Positions 1 to 10,378 of a stretch of DNA of 64,000 bases are shown here, in pieces (the first letter of the stretch is position 1; each line of letters starts with the position of its first letter). The position numbers were made by a program, and so were the translations under genes. The notes beneath the pieces were generated by a model that saw nothing but the letters and a program-made list of their open reading frames with translations, made no database searches and was not told the origin of the DNA. The DNA lies in the NCBI GenBank assembly GCA_043228905.1, contig JBHGNT010000012.1:7192001-7256000 (forward strand), given 5' to 3'. The DNA is from Azolla caroliniana. Lineage: Eukaryota > Polypodiophyta.

Positions 1-992
1 CAAGAACAAGGTATATCATCCAAAGGATAACGAATTTTCTTCTTAATATTAATTTTAATTTAAAGTACAAAGTTTTCTTTTTTTTTCCAAGAAAAATACC
101 CCCCATTGATCTTTTTCATTTCCTCTTTTATAGATGGCCTCATGCATTTGAGGGTTCAAGACATCCATAAAATGCATGTTTGTCATTTGGCGCTCATGTA
201 TTACATGTGGTGCATGATAACCATGTCACTCATTTTAGCTCTCATGTATGAGAATTTATATGTAAAAGTACAATGATAGAAATATAATTTTAGCTAAATA
301 TCTTGGCTTAGTGGTAAGCCAATTGACTTCTAACTTGGAGGTGCAAGGTTCGAATCCTTACTTTCCCTCCTTGTATATGTATATATGTATATATATTTAT
401 ATATTTATTTATCTAGTCGCTAGATGCCGTTGCCGGATGCTGCCGGTTACCGCCTCGCCAGCGCCGTCGCCGGTTGCCGATGGCTGCCCCCGGTTATCGG
501 TGGCCGCCGCCTCGCTGGTGCACCGCCGGATGTCGGTTCCAATGGCTCGCCAACTCCGTCGGATCACCGGTTGCTGGTGTGCCACCGTCGCTTTGCCGGT
601 TGCCGGTGGCCAAAACCTTTACGAGTGCTAGGCCACCTCCACTCTTAGTTCAAGTTACCTTGAACTCTATATGCTCTACACATAAACACAAAGATAATAG
701 CTTCTGCTCTACCTTATATATGATGAGAGCCGTATTTGTCGTGCCTATGTGGGATATCTCACAATTTTCTCTTTTCCTTTCACAAACTTTATACCCTCAT
801 ATTTTGACATCTAGTTGTCCGTTTCTCATGTAATAAAGTGCATTCGAAAGCTCTTGAAGGCCTCCATCATTTTGTAATTAGATATTAAACTTATTTAAAA
901 TGTTATTTTCACTATTGTTGTTTTATGTGATTCATACTTGATTTTGTACGTTTTATGTGATTTTCACACCATTGCCGAAAATCTTCACGACA
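1..992 (-). repeat. 3' LTR of the gag-only retrotransposon (partial)
   Basis: Bases 1-992 match 3489-3511 followed by 14757-15718 almost base for base. The LTR boundary CTTCACGACA at 983-992 is followed by a purine-rich tract on minus (GATGGAGGTGGA), a plausible polypurine tract. The LTR includes a tRNA-like block (299-370), an AT-rich stretch near 375-415 and a GC-rich Pro/Ala-codon-like stretch (420-640) where the two LTRs differ by indels. About 180 bp of its distal end lie before the window. This copy keeps the uninterrupted sequence ATCCAAAGGATAACG, the empty site of the DNA transposon. Confidence 0.8.
299..370 (+). repeat. tRNA-Arg-like (SINE-head-like) unit inside the LTR
   Basis: TGGCTTAGTGGTAAGCC fits a pol III A box with a D-arm, and GGTTCGAATCC is a perfect B box. 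Between them ACTTCTAAC resembles an Arg(TCT) anticodon loop. The acceptor stem does not close and no CCA or T-run terminator follows, so it is not a functional tRNA gene. An AT-rich microsatellite follows at once. The unit is antisense to the retrotransposon and lies in both LTRs, so it was in the element before its last transposition. It may be a SINE captured by the LTR. Confidence 0.55.
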
Positions 993-1112
993 TCCACCTC
1001 CATCAAACCGCATGTCCTCCGATACGTGCCAAGAAGAGAGAAAGTGAGATTTCGGAAATGGTGATCAACATGACTCCTCCACGTCGAGCATGTCCTTTCC
1101 TTTGCACTCGAA

Positions 1113-1604
1113 TCATGGTTGCCAGCCAATCCACCATATCATTCGTCTTTTCTTTGCTTTACCATGACTTGTTGTCATGGCCCCTTGCTCCCTTCTTGAG
1201 TGTTTCCTTCGTGAGGATAATCGTTTAAGTCTCATAAATGTTCCACCTTTGTCTCGATCGTCTCCTTGCTCAAGGCACTTGGACTCATTCACAGTAGTGT
1301 CTTTGATAGATGTTTTGATCACATCCGTCAAATCCTCATGGCTCGCTTGGCCATCGCCATCCCTTGCCATATTTTGCGCAAATTCTTCGTTGCACACATA
1401 AGCTTTAACCCTTACTTCTTCCCCGTCATTATCCTTCTCTTGGGTCTTACATCGGTTAAAGCCCAAGTCTCCGGAAAGAGTGTGGAGGGACCCATACATT
1501 TCTGTCGTTTGCCTTTTTCGTGCCGCAGTTAGCCATTTCCATCTTAATGTTTCTTGAATCAGCATTGATCTTTGCTTCCTTGCCGTCGTTGCGCGAATTA
1601 GCAT
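1113..1604 (-). pseudogene. Frameshifted continuation of the gag repetitive tail
   Basis: This frame repeats the tail of the gag-like ORF. Its nucleotides around 1440-1470 (TTGGGCTTTAACC and AAGACCCAAGAGAAGG on minus) correspond to the LETWAVAS..NQRET unit of the upstream ORF, but out of frame. Lys/Arg/Glu-rich segments follow. It is best read as the same repeat-bearing C-terminus after one or more frameshifts, running to within about 120 bp of the 3' LTR. Confidence 0.45.
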
Positions 1605-1703
1605 TGACCTTTGCTTCCTCGCCGCCAGGTTCCGCCTTTTGCTGCATGTATTAGTTTTAGCCTTCGGTTCTTCGCCATCACCTCCCGTCTCTTGGGTCTT
1701 ACA

Positions 1704-3245
1704 TCAGTTCTCGGATGCAATTGCCCAAGTCTTTGGAAAGAGTGTGGAGGAAATTTGGCCGTCGTCATTGTTTGTACTATCTTTGTCCTTCTCTTCCTTT
1801 TTGCCACCATCCGTCTCTCCGGTCTCACGTTGGTTTTCGGACACAACCGCCAAAGTCTCTAGAATTAGTGGGTTGGATTCCTTAGTATTACCTTCCTCCA
1901 TCATTTCTTCCATAGCCTCCTTCTCGGCTATCCCTTCATCATATACATCGACTTTGATCTTTGTTGTCTCTCCTCCATCTTCCGTCTCTTCGGTCTCACG
2001 TTGCCTTTCGATTGCAACCGCCAAAGTGTCTGGAGTTAGCAGTGGGAAAGTCTCAACAGGACCAATCGCCATTGACTCGTTCATAGCCCTCTCCGACTCG
2101 ATGTCGTTTTCCGTGGCTATCTCTTCAATCTCATGGGCCTCGCACCCATTGACTCTCTTGATTGAACAAGCTTCGATTATCCTTCTCTCTTTAGCTTCGA
2201 CCTCTGGTTCTTCGCCGCCACCTCCCGTCTCTTGGGTCTCACGTTGGTTAGCGGACGCAACTGCCCAAGTCTCTAGTATAGGTGCGGAGAAAATCTCGCC
2301 ATGGTCGTTGTCGACTCTTGTTTTCTTGCTCATAGCCACCTCCTCGATTTTAGTGGCTAGATCCTCTATCATGTCAATCTCGCACTCTTTATCTCCTTTA
2401 ATGCAAGCTTCGATTAGGCTTGCTCCTTCATCATTCTTTGTTTCGAACACGACGCATATTCTGAAACATTTGTCCTCCTTTGAAATGGTCGTCATCGTCC
2501 TCAACTCATCATCAATCTTCTTTTCATGTTGCATGCATTGTTTAGGCGTCTCTACTTCTTTGGATGGTTTTGCTTTCTCTATGATCGGCCTTACCAAGTC
2601 AATACCATCAAGCCATCGACGACGTCTATCGATCTTGCTGCATGCTTGCTTCACCACAACCCAGTCCGCCACAAGCCCGTTCGCTTGGGTATCATCTTCG
2701 AGGAGAGTCCCCAAATCTCTTCTATCCTTCATGTCCACAGCTTTTAAGAAGTATAAAGTCTTGCCCTCTTCAAGTAGCACTTGATCCGTGTTGGGGAGAC
2801 GTCTAAACATTTGGTCGAATTCGTCGTACACCCTCGAGGCGCTCATCTTCTTATTCTTCTTCTTTATCCACTTCATCAAGGCATGTCGAGTCATCCTTGT
2901 CGAGTCTTCAATCACGAACTCCGCTAATATCGTTTTCTCGAACTTGAACCATTTTGTCTTACCTTCTTGAAGTTCGATGACGCATCTTTGAACATTGTTG
3001 GCGACAACTCTCTTGAAGATTGCGATTTGACGTGCTTCGGACACGTCCCTCTGATTCATCTCCCTTCTATATGCATCAAGGAACTTCGGAACGTTCCTTC
3101 CATCGAATTGGCCCTCGAGCTCTACGACACGATCGACAGCCTTCTCCACGCTCGCGTCGTTGTCCCGAGATCTCATCATTTGCTCGACGATTAACATCAT
3201 CCTTTCGAGCTCTCCCGCTTGATTGCTTGAGGATGCCATCTCCAA
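1704..3245 (-). CDS. Gag-like protein of the gag-only retrotransposon
   Basis: A 513-residue ORF begins 66 bp inside the 5' LTR. Residues about 40-200 look like a Ty3/gypsy capsid (retrotrans_gag) region: a helical stretch with FLDAYRREMNQ, then ARQIAIFKRVVANNVQ, then a WFKFEKTILAEF segment. From about residue 300 the protein turns acidic and repetitive. A unit around LETLAVVSENQRETGETDGG recurs at least four times with changes, separated by E/K-rich linkers. No zinc knuckle is visible. The reading frame breaks near 1700, where the same repeats carry on in another frame. Packaging is the role known for Gag; the repetitive tail has no role I recognise. Confidence 0.6.
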   Translation of the reverse strand: MEMASSSNQAGELERMMLIVEQMMRSRDNDASVEKAVDRVVELEGQFDGRNVPKFLDAYRREMNQRDVSEARQIAIFKRVVANNVQRCVIELQEGKTKWFKFEKTILAEFVIEDSTRMTRHALMKWIKKKNKKMSASRVYDEFDQMFRRLPNTDQVLLEEGKTLYFLKAVDMKDRRDLGTLLEDDTQANGLVADWVVVKQACSKIDRRRRWLDGIDLVRPIIEKAKPSKEVETPKQCMQHEKKIDDELRTMTTISKEDKCFRICVVFETKNDEGASLIEACIKGDKECEIDMIEDLATKIEEVAMSKKTRVDNDHGEIFSAPILETWAVASANQRETQETGGGGEEPEVEAKERRIIEACSIKRVNGCEAHEIEEIATENDIESERAMNESMAIGPVETFPLLTPDTLAVAIERQRETEETEDGGETTKIKVDVYDEGIAEKEAMEEMMEEGNTKESNPLILETLAVVSENQRETGETDGGKKEEKDKDSTNNDDGQISSTLFPKTWAIASEN

Positions 3246-3311
3246 GTATTAGTTGATCCTCGACTTGATCCTTCCTAATGCCTCTTTCATGTCGGGTTCA
3301 CCACTTAATTA
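3246..3311 (-). other. Leader and putative primer-binding region
   Basis: On minus the 5' LTR ends in TTCACGACA, followed by TAATTAAG and TGGTGAACCCGACATG, then the gag start. The TGG a few bases after the LTR is where a tRNA primer would pair. It is not the Met type seen in the copia elements of this window, and I cannot assign the tRNA. Confidence 0.4.
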
Positions 3312-3511
3312 TGTCGTGAAGATCCATCACTATGCGCGGATCGTGAGGCGGAACCGCCGGGGTTCTGGACCGGAAGGACTCGAAGTAAGCGCAAGCTTTA
3401 GCGGGAAAGGAATTAAGATAGATTGAGATAAGATAGAACGCTTGATTTTAGATTGAGAGAGAGATTAAGAACTCTTGACTTTAGATTTCAAGAACAAGGT
3501 ATATCATCCAA
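3312..3511 (-). repeat. 5' LTR of the gag-only retrotransposon, first part
   Basis: The LTR begins TGTCGTGAAGATCC at 3312 and is continuous with the matching sequence of the 3' LTR up to ATCCAA at 3511. There the DNA transposon intervenes. The remainder resumes at 14757. Confidence 0.8.
3508..3511. repeat. Target site duplication CCAA (left)
   Basis: CCAA lies directly before the left inverted repeat and again directly after the right one (14757-14760). The uninterrupted LTR at the window start has it once, in ATCCAAAGG. Confidence 0.85.
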
Positions 3512-3536
3512 GGGTGAAAGCATGCGAGTGGAAACA
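3512..3536 (+). repeat. Left terminal inverted repeat
   Basis: Starts GGGTGAAAGCATGCGAGTGG. It pairs with the right end over 25 bases with one difference (G/A at position 5). Just inside, at 3537-3600, come copies of AATTAGCTATG and AGCTAATTAGCT. Confidence 0.9.
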
Positions 3537-3862
3537 ATTAGCTATGTCCTTGACATAGCTAATTAGCTATGCAAAAAGCTACCATTGATAAATAGTCATT
3601 TTAGTAAAAAGCCATCATTAATAAATTAAGTATGCAAAAAACTACCATTGAAAATACTAGAGTGTTTTAATTACATATGTAAATGAGTGCCATAAATGTG
3701 CAACATAAATTGATGTGTGCACCATAAATGTGTACCATAAATTATATATCGAATTCCTAGGTCCATTATGCATGATCCTTTGCCACATCACGTAGGCCAT
3801 CTCTAGTTGAGTACTGTGGGTTAGTTGCTACCACTGTTGCTAAACCCTATCGAGTCCACCTG

Positions 3863-4600
3863 CCGCCACTCTACACTGAGGGGCCGCTACTGTGCGTTCC
3901 AAGCATCATCAAAGAGCTGCTCAATCTGACGGGGTTCTCTTCTCTGTGACACTCTACACTCAGGGGCCACTACTGTGCATTCCAAGCATCATCAAAGAGC
4001 TGTTCAATCTGACGGGGTTCTCTTCTCTGTGCCACTCTACACTCAGGGGCCATTACTTTGCGTTCCAAGCATCATCAAAGAGCTGTTCAATCTAAGGGGG
4101 TTCTCTTCTCTGTGCCACTCTACACTCAGGGGCCATTACTGTGCGTTCCAAGCATCATCAAAGAGCTGTTCAATCTGAGGGTTCCCTCTTCTCTGTGCCA
4201 CTCTACACTCAGGGGCCGCTGCTGTGCGTTCCAAGCATCATCAAAGAGCTGTTCAATCTGACGGGGTTCTCTTCTCTTTGCCACTCTACACTCAGGGGTT
4301 GCTACTGTGCGTTCCAAGCATCATCAAAGAGCTGTTCAATCTGACGGGGTTCTCTTCTCTTTGCCGCTACTGTGCGTTTCAAGCATCATTGGTAACTGTT
4401 CAATCTGACGGGGTTCTCTTCTCTTTTCCACTCTCACTCAGGGGCCGCTACTGTGCGTTTCAAGCATCATTGGTAACTGTTCAATCTGACGGGGTTCTCT
4501 TCTCTATGCCACTCTATTCTCAAGTGCCTTCTATGTGCGTTTCAAGCATCATCGGTAACTGTTCAATCTGACGGAGTTCTCTCCTCCATTGCCATCATTC
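3863..4600 (+). repeat. 83-bp tandem array upstream of the transposase
   Basis: A unit containing CACTCTACACTCAGGGGCC and CAAGCATCATCAAAGAGCTG recurs with an exact 83-bp period for the first five to six copies (period seen at 3892, 3975, 4058, 4141 and 4224), then decays into shorter variants to about 4600. It lies roughly 300-1050 bp upstream of the transposase ATG. Because 83 is not a multiple of three, short frames in it are accidental. It may be promoter or transposase-binding sequence, which is inference from position only. Confidence 0.8.
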
Positions 4601-4917
4601 TATACTCAGTTGCCACTACTGTCTAGTCCCGGATTGCTTCCACATTTCGATTTGACGGAGTTCACTCATCCAACGGCAACATTCTACACTCAGTTGTTGC
4701 CATTGGTCGGTCTTGGATCGCCTCCTCAACTGTTGGATCCAACAGAGTGAAATCCTCTACTGTTCGGTCTTGGATTGCAATAACTTTTCTGTCTATTGAT
4801 TATCTTGTGTATTGTTGTGTCTAATCTTGTGTATTGTGTGGAATATTTTTGTGTATTGTTGTTGCCCATAGCCATCTTTAATACTTGTTTTTTTTTCTGG
4901 AAATTTAGGGTTTTAAC
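4601..4917 (+). promoter_or_regulatory. Probable promoter and 5' UTR of the transposase gene
   Basis: Non-repetitive DNA between the 83-bp array and the ATG at 4918. It holds several TTGTGTATTGT motifs (4800-4865) and a T-rich run at 4888-4897. No clear TATA box could be fixed. The call rests on position. Confidence 0.3.
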
Positions 4918-5667
4918 ATGTCTAGCCAAATGGAAGGGGAAGAAGGGTGTTTAGAATTACCCCTCAATGATCATAAGGATAGGGATGATGTTATCAGGAC
5001 ACAACAAGCCATACGAAACTATTGGGCAGAAAAAAAAAGGAAACATCGTCAATTGTTGAAGGATACGAAAGCCACACTCAGTAAAGGTAAGGATAGTTTA
5101 GCTGAGAATGTAAGTAATGCGACTACCATCATAGAGAGAAAGGTTGTAGACTATTTCAATGTTCAAACCAAGCACATCAGCAATGAAGAAAAGAAGGTAG
5201 TACTTTATGGAATATGTAATGATCCATCGATAAAGGACTTAGTTGATTGTGATGGTCTTAATGCAAACATATCATCTATTTTAGTAAATAATCTTCGTAA
5301 TAGTTTCGTATCCATGAGCAGGTCAGAAGATGATCTTGTCTTAAAAAGGTCTAGTCTAATGATGTTACTTAATAGTGATGTTGACGATATAAACATCAGT
5401 GAGCTATCTAAGGTAATTGGTGTTAGTAGAAAAACAGTGTACAATACAATGAACCGTATAATTTCCTCGGGTGAAGGAACTAGTCTACTAAAGCTAACTA
5501 CAAGATGTAAGCCAATGACACCCATAACATTTGAAATCAAGGATGTAATCACAATGTTTTGGACTAATGAGAGTAGGGTTTCACCCAATAAAAAGGATTT
5601 ATGCCGGAAACGTGTTGGAAGAAATCAATACGAGGAGCATCCCATTCATCTTCTTGATGTACCTCAG
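4918..5667 (+). CDS. Transposase exon 1 (N-terminal, helix-turn-helix)
   Basis: The exon encodes 250 residues. A Lys/Arg-rich segment lies at about 36-52. Residues 158-182 (ISELSKVIGVSRKTVYNTMN) form a convincing helix-turn-helix, suited to binding the element's own DNA. The frame runs past residue 250 into AT-rich minisatellite. The donor CAG|GTATTT at 5667/5668 and the acceptor ACGCAG at 6863 remove that stretch in phase 0 and join to the catalytic exon in frame. The ATG at 4918 is the first in frame after a non-coding leader; a further upstream exon cannot be excluded. Confidence 0.7.
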
Positions 5668-6863
5668 GTATTTACATTTATCTCAACATTTGTTTTGACT
5701 CTACTCGGAAAGTTAATTAGCTCAGTTAGCAGAGAAGCTAATTAGCTTATCAGTTACATTTACCTCAGTTAGCTACTAGGATCGCTACTACATAGGTAAC
5801 TAGCTACTCTCAATAGTTACTACCATGATAGCTAATTAGCTATTCTCAATAGCTAATTTAGGTACTACCAGATAATTAGCTGTACTGCTAGCTAGTTAGC
5901 TATTTCGTTATTACCAGCTAATTAGCTACTAGGAAAGCTAATTAGCTACCATGATAGCTAATTAGCTACTATGATAGCTACTACATAGGTAACTGGCTAC
6001 TCTCAATAGCTACTACCATGATAGCTAATTAGTTAGGATAGCTAATTAGCCACCATTATAGCTAATTAGCTACTAGACCAGCTAATTAGCTACCATGATA
6101 GCTAATTAGTTACTAGGACAGCTAATTAGTTACTAGGACAGCTAATTAGCCACCGTGATAGCTAATTAGCTACCATGATAGCTAATTAGCTACTATACCA
6201 GCTAATTAGCTACCATGATAGCTAATTAGTTACTAGGAAAGCTAATCAGCCACCATTATAGCTAATTAGCTACTAGACCAGCTAATTAGCTACCACGATA
6301 GCTAATTAGCTACTAGACCAGCTAATTAGCTACCATGATAGCTAATTAGTTACTAGGAAAGCTAATTAGCCACCATGATAGCTAATTAGCTACTAGACAA
6401 GCTAATTAGCTACCATGATAGCTAATTAGTTACTAGGAAAGCTAATTAGCCACCATGATAGCTAATTAGCTACTAGAGCAGCTAATTAGCTACCATGATA
6501 GCTAATTAGCTACTAGGACAACTAATTAGCTACTAGGACAGCTAATTAGCTACCATGATAGCTAATTAGCTACTACGACAGCTAATTAGCTACCATGATA
6601 GCTAATTAGCTACTAGAATAGTTAATTAGCTACCATGATAGCTAATTAGCTACTACGACAACTAATTAGCTACCATGATAGCTAATTAGCTACTAGGACA
6701 ACCAATTAGCTACTAGGACAGCTAATTAGCTACCATGATAGCTAATTAGCTACTAGAATAGCTAACTAGCTACTAGAATAGCTAACTAGCTACTAGAATA
6801 GCTAATTAGCTATTAGGATAGTTAGCTAGTTACGAGAATAACTAATTCCCCTTTATTACGCAG
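5668..6863 (+). repeat. Transposase intron filled with AGCTAATTAGCT minisatellite
   Basis: A GT-AG intron of 1,196 bp, phase 0. From about 5720 to 6845 it is a tandem array with an essentially exact 20-bp period: the 12-bp self-complementary word AGCTAATTAGCT plus an 8-bp spacer. Two spacer types, ACCATGAT and ACTAGNNC/A, tend to alternate, giving a 40-bp higher-order unit. About 40 or more units are present; most palindromes are perfect and others differ by one base (AGTT, AGCC). The array ends just before a pyrimidine-rich tract and the acceptor. Confidence 0.85.
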
Positions 6864-8705
6864 GTCGATTTATTTATTAGGTTCAAACGAATGCATCCAA
6901 CTATCAAAGTTCAACTACGAACATTCGAGTCTCTTAAGCCACACTTTGTGAGACGCTTAAAGGATCGATACACATGTTGTTGCATTTACCATGTACAGAT
7001 GGGTTTTCTGAAGGACTCTGTTAATCTACTACGTCACCATAGCGCATCCCTAACTAATACAGTTTGCACATGTGGGTGCCCAATCTGTCAATCAAGCCCG
7101 CAAGAGGAGTGTAAATCATCTGAGCACGTTATCTCTTCCATGAGTTATTTATTAGATTCAATATTGTGTCCGAGAGAATCTGACGCTATCTTCCATATTC
7201 ATAAATGTGTCATGGGTTTATGTCAAGATTGTGGCCCTACTAGATTTAGGTGGTGTCCAAATGAATTGAGTAGTGAAATATTGATCTCTGTGAAGTTATT
7301 TGAGTCAGTGAACACCAATTTCGAAGGAAAGGTGTGTAAAAGAAAGGATCTAGTTCGGAAGATGCTTAAACCAAGGGATTTGGTGTCTCTGTTTGTAGTA
7401 TCTCTAGGAAAGTTCATTAAACACAACTTCATTTATTCATGGCAGGCCCATCAGTTTAAGACTTGCATATCTGATTTCCCAAATGATGTAGTAGTCTCAG
7501 TAGTAGATTTCGCAGAGAATTATACTTTCAAGCAGCAGAATGAAATTCAATCTATGCATTGGTGTTCAGTTCAGGTAACCATTTTTGTGCACATAACATA
7601 TTTTCGAGTTTCAGGTGATGTTAAAAAAGTAATTCATTTCTTTATTTCCGATGATAAGAAGCATGATACCTTGTTCGTCCAACACTGTTTTAAGTTACAT
7701 TGGCAGTGGTTATTAGCTCAACGTTTGGAGCTTACTCAACATTGGGTCTGGTCTGACGGAGCTGCGTCACAATTCAAGGCTCGACGTCCATTTTATTTTG
7801 TGGGGAGGTATCCTGCTATAACAGGTTTGGAGATGAGATGGAATTTTTTTGGGTCTGGCCATGGTAAAGGTGAACATGATGGTGCAGGGGCTGTTATAAA
7901 GCGGGCACTTACCCATGAACAACTAAAGACAGATGGTGTGCACATGAATTGTGCATCACATGTAGTTGAATTTTTAAGAACAAATATGTCGACGAGTGCC
8001 ACAGGTGTTTATTCCTCGCAAGTTCGAGATATCAAACGTGAATTTTGGGAAGTGAAGATAGATGAAGTAAATAGGGAGAAGACCTGGGAGTGCCAAGGAA
8101 TTCCCGAATTGCGATCTCTGCATGCTGTTCGCGGTTATTCCAGGTTGGATGGTCATTGTATTGCGGTTAGAGAATTGACTTGTTTTTGCTTCCATTGTGT
8201 GCAGGGAAATTGGAGATATTGTCTAAACAAAGCATACATTCAGAATTGGGAGTATCACACTCTGAATGATAAGGAAGCAGTTGATGGAGAAACAGGGCAG
8301 AATGCTGACTTCACATATGAGGGACTTGGAGATACTTTGAGTGATGTCCTGAACGTTGTGGATAACTTCGCTGTAAATGCTGAAGAAGGCAATTCAAAGG
8401 GTGCTGATTTCTATATATTAAAGTGCACGGTTAGTAAATAGTGTGCAAGGCAGAATATTGTAGATGCATGGGGAAATTTTGTATCTGCCGGGACATTCTA
8501 CATCGAAGGCATTTTTTATGCAAAACTAGATGACTACGAATATGTGTACAGGCTGTTAGAAGACAAACCAGCGGCATATATGTACTCTCATTTGGTCAGA
8601 TGCATCAACGTCCCAATGTCAGAATACAATAGCTGCTCCGGTTTATACACTGTTGGTGCTAATGTGTATGAATGTATTTACAATAGTATGCCATGGAATT
8701 TGTAG
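6864..8705 (+). CDS. Transposase exon 2 (DDE/D catalytic core), one in-frame stop
   Basis: Read from the acceptor in phase 0, this exon has 613 sense or stop codons before TAG at 8703. Cysteine-rich segments (CTCGCPIC near 7070-7090; CVMGLCQDC near 7207-7233) suggest zinc binding. Likely catalytic residues are D at 7506-7508 in VVDFAENY, D at 7755-7757 in WSDGAASQF, and E at 7872-7874 or D at 7878-7880 in HGKGEHDGAG. The context FISDDKKHDT and NFFGSGHGKG supports a DDE/D transposase. A TAG at 8439-8441 (codon 776 of the spliced reading) interrupts a frame that otherwise continues with sensible sequence for 87 more codons. It may be an inactivating mutation. AATAAA occurs at 8768 and 8825. Confidence 0.7.
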
Positions 8706-9167
8706 CTACAAGTAGCACTTACCATGTTCTCTTGTAAAACAAACATGTATTTCGCGAAAACAGATCAATAAATTCGTTTGGAATCAATTTCTTGTATACA
8801 GTCTGCTTTCTGTGCTTCTTTCTCAATAAAATCATGTCTTTTTTGTTAAGTTTTAAGTTATAAGTTATAGCGAAATAGTCATCAGTAGCTAATTAGCTGT
8901 ACAAATGCAGCTAATTAGCTGTACAAATGTAGCTAATTAGTTGTCAATAGCTAAATAGTCATCAATAGAATGAAATCAACAATCTGCAACATATTCCTCA
9001 AATTACACAGTAGATAAGTACAGTGGGAACAAGTAATTAAATTCTTCATTGAATAATGTCATCTCTTTACATATTTATAAATTACCATTGGAAATGTCTA
9101 CAAATCTCCTATAAACAGCTAAGCTCTTGCTAGTCAGTGGAACGAGTCTACATATATTATCCGCATA
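8706..9167. other. Convergent intergenic region with polyA signals and palindromes
   Basis: Between the 3' ends of the transposase and the FCP1-like ORF. It has AATAAA at about 8768 and 8825 for the plus gene, and AGCTAATTAGCT at about 8887 and 8910 with near copies to 8965. No ORF of note. Confidence 0.6.
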
Positions 9168-10208
9168 TTAAGCTCGGTATGGAGTCCACAACCATGCACC
9201 TAGTTGGCAGCTCACTGTTTGCACCAGGTACTGTTCAGGCATTTCCTCGGGTAGAATGAGACAGCATCTCCGAATATTGAAGTAGTGTCGGAAATGTTCT
9301 GTATCCAAAATCAATGTATTGTCAGCATTATATTCAGGCCAAGTAGCCCAAAAATCAGAAAGTCTCTTGAATCTTGCAGCTTCCATCTGCTCACAATTTT
9401 CTCGTGCCCATTGACCTTTAAAACGACTTCGCCATTTTGGGAAGAATCTTGCCAAACACTTCCACACATCTGATTTTGGTTTTTCACTCCAAATAAACAA
9501 ATCAAAGTACTCCACAGCCCACTCTAGAAACTGATTTGCGTCCCTCCTTGGCTGCATATATCTCACACTCATCAAGACTTTATCCAGCTCCAAGATCAAG
9601 GCTCTTCTTTCGACTTCTAGTGGTTTAGGTTTCCATTCCTGAAACTGAGCCGCTGTTACACCATTTTCTGGTAGGATACGATCAATCTCAATCAGCTCAG
9701 GTTCGGCTGACACAACTGGTGCCCTTTTCCTCTTTAAACCCCTAGTCGACTGTGTTGGGCCTAGCTTCACATTCTGGTGCTCTTGTTTTGTCGACTTAGT
9801 TATCAATCCTTGGATTACCTCAGTGCATGTAGCTACTGTTCTGCTCGATATCAGTCCACTGGTATCACATGCTGCATCTACCTGCAACACCAAGTCATCC
9901 GTGCTACATGCTGCATCTACCTGCAACACCAAGTCATCCGTGCTACATGTTGCATCTACCTGCAACACCAAGTCATCCATGCTACATGCTTGATCAACTT
10001 GTGTGACCAGATCACTTGTGTCAGTTGCTACATCTACTTTCAAGATGGGGCCCTTTAAACATGCCGCAACATCAACAGTATCCACACTGCCATTGGCCTT
10101 ACGAGCAATAGAATCAAACCCTTTAGACTCTGCAACATCAGAAAACACCAACATATTCACACTCACAAAGTAACTAATAGTCTCACAAAACAATATCCTG
10201 AACATCAA
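9168..10208 (-). CDS. FCP1/NIF-like (HAD phosphatase) ORF with altered active site
   Basis: An ORF of 346 residues. Residues 77-115 hold tandem copies of a 13-residue unit (DDLVLQVDAACST, 39 bp). KRKR at 160-162 could be a nuclear signal. Residues about 200-320 resemble the FCP1-homology (NIF) domain of HAD phosphatases: RRALILELDKVL, FLEWAVEYFDLFIWS, and PEYNADNTLILD. Active members have DxDx(T/V); here the first Asp is Glu (E207-L-D209), and the later DD pair is D302-T. The protein is therefore likely a non-catalytic relative. It may be the last exon of the neighbouring minus-strand gene or a separate gene; candidate acceptors exist near 10198 and 10138, but I could not fix the donor. Confidence 0.55.
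   Translation of the reverse strand: MMFRILFCETISYFVSVNMLVFSDVAESKGFDSIARKANGSVDTVDVAACLKGPILKVDVATDTSDLVTQVDQACSMDDLVLQVDATCSTDDLVLQVDAACSTDDLVLQVDAACDTSGLISSRTVATCTEVIQGLITKSTKQEHQNVKLGPTQSTRGLKRKRAPVVSAEPELIEIDRILPENGVTAAQFQEWKPKPLEVERRALILELDKVLMSVRYMQPRRDANQFLEWAVEYFDLFIWSEKPKSDVWKCLARFFPKWRSRFKGQWARENCEQMEAARFKRLSDFWATWPEYNADNTLILDTEHFRHYFNIRRCCLILPEEMPEQYLVQTVSCQLGAWLWTPYRA
9868..10010 (-). repeat. 39-bp coding tandem repeat in the FCP1-like ORF
   Basis: CTGCATCTACCTGCAACACC recurs every 39 bp about three to four times, and its edges blend into diverged copies. The period keeps the reading frame, adding 13 residues per unit. Confidence 0.8.
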
Positions 10209-10378
10209 AGAGTTTCAGTCATAGAACAACACTCTTCAAATTATCTTGGAAAAACATCATAGAGTTCCATTACATAATGTGGATCAAGCAACAACCAATC
10301 TGAGGTTTTACTTGTCCAACAGGATAGTAAAACTTCATAAAACCCTAGCAAAATCCCTAAGCTAACAATCATATCCAA

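Noticed and set aside
299-370. Functional tRNA-Arg gene
   Set aside because: Boxes are good, but the acceptor stem does not pair and no terminator follows.
1639-2784. Plus-strand ORF of 381 residues
   Set aside because: It is the antisense shadow of the gag-like ORF; Ser/Val-rich composition mirrors the Glu-rich repeats on minus.
3892-4571. Overlapping 67-residue ORFs
   Set aside because: They are frames of an 83-bp tandem repeat and shift frame with each unit.
7575-7614. Possible 40-bp intron in the transposase
   Set aside because: GT..AG ends exist, but it is too short for a plant intron and the frame is open through it.
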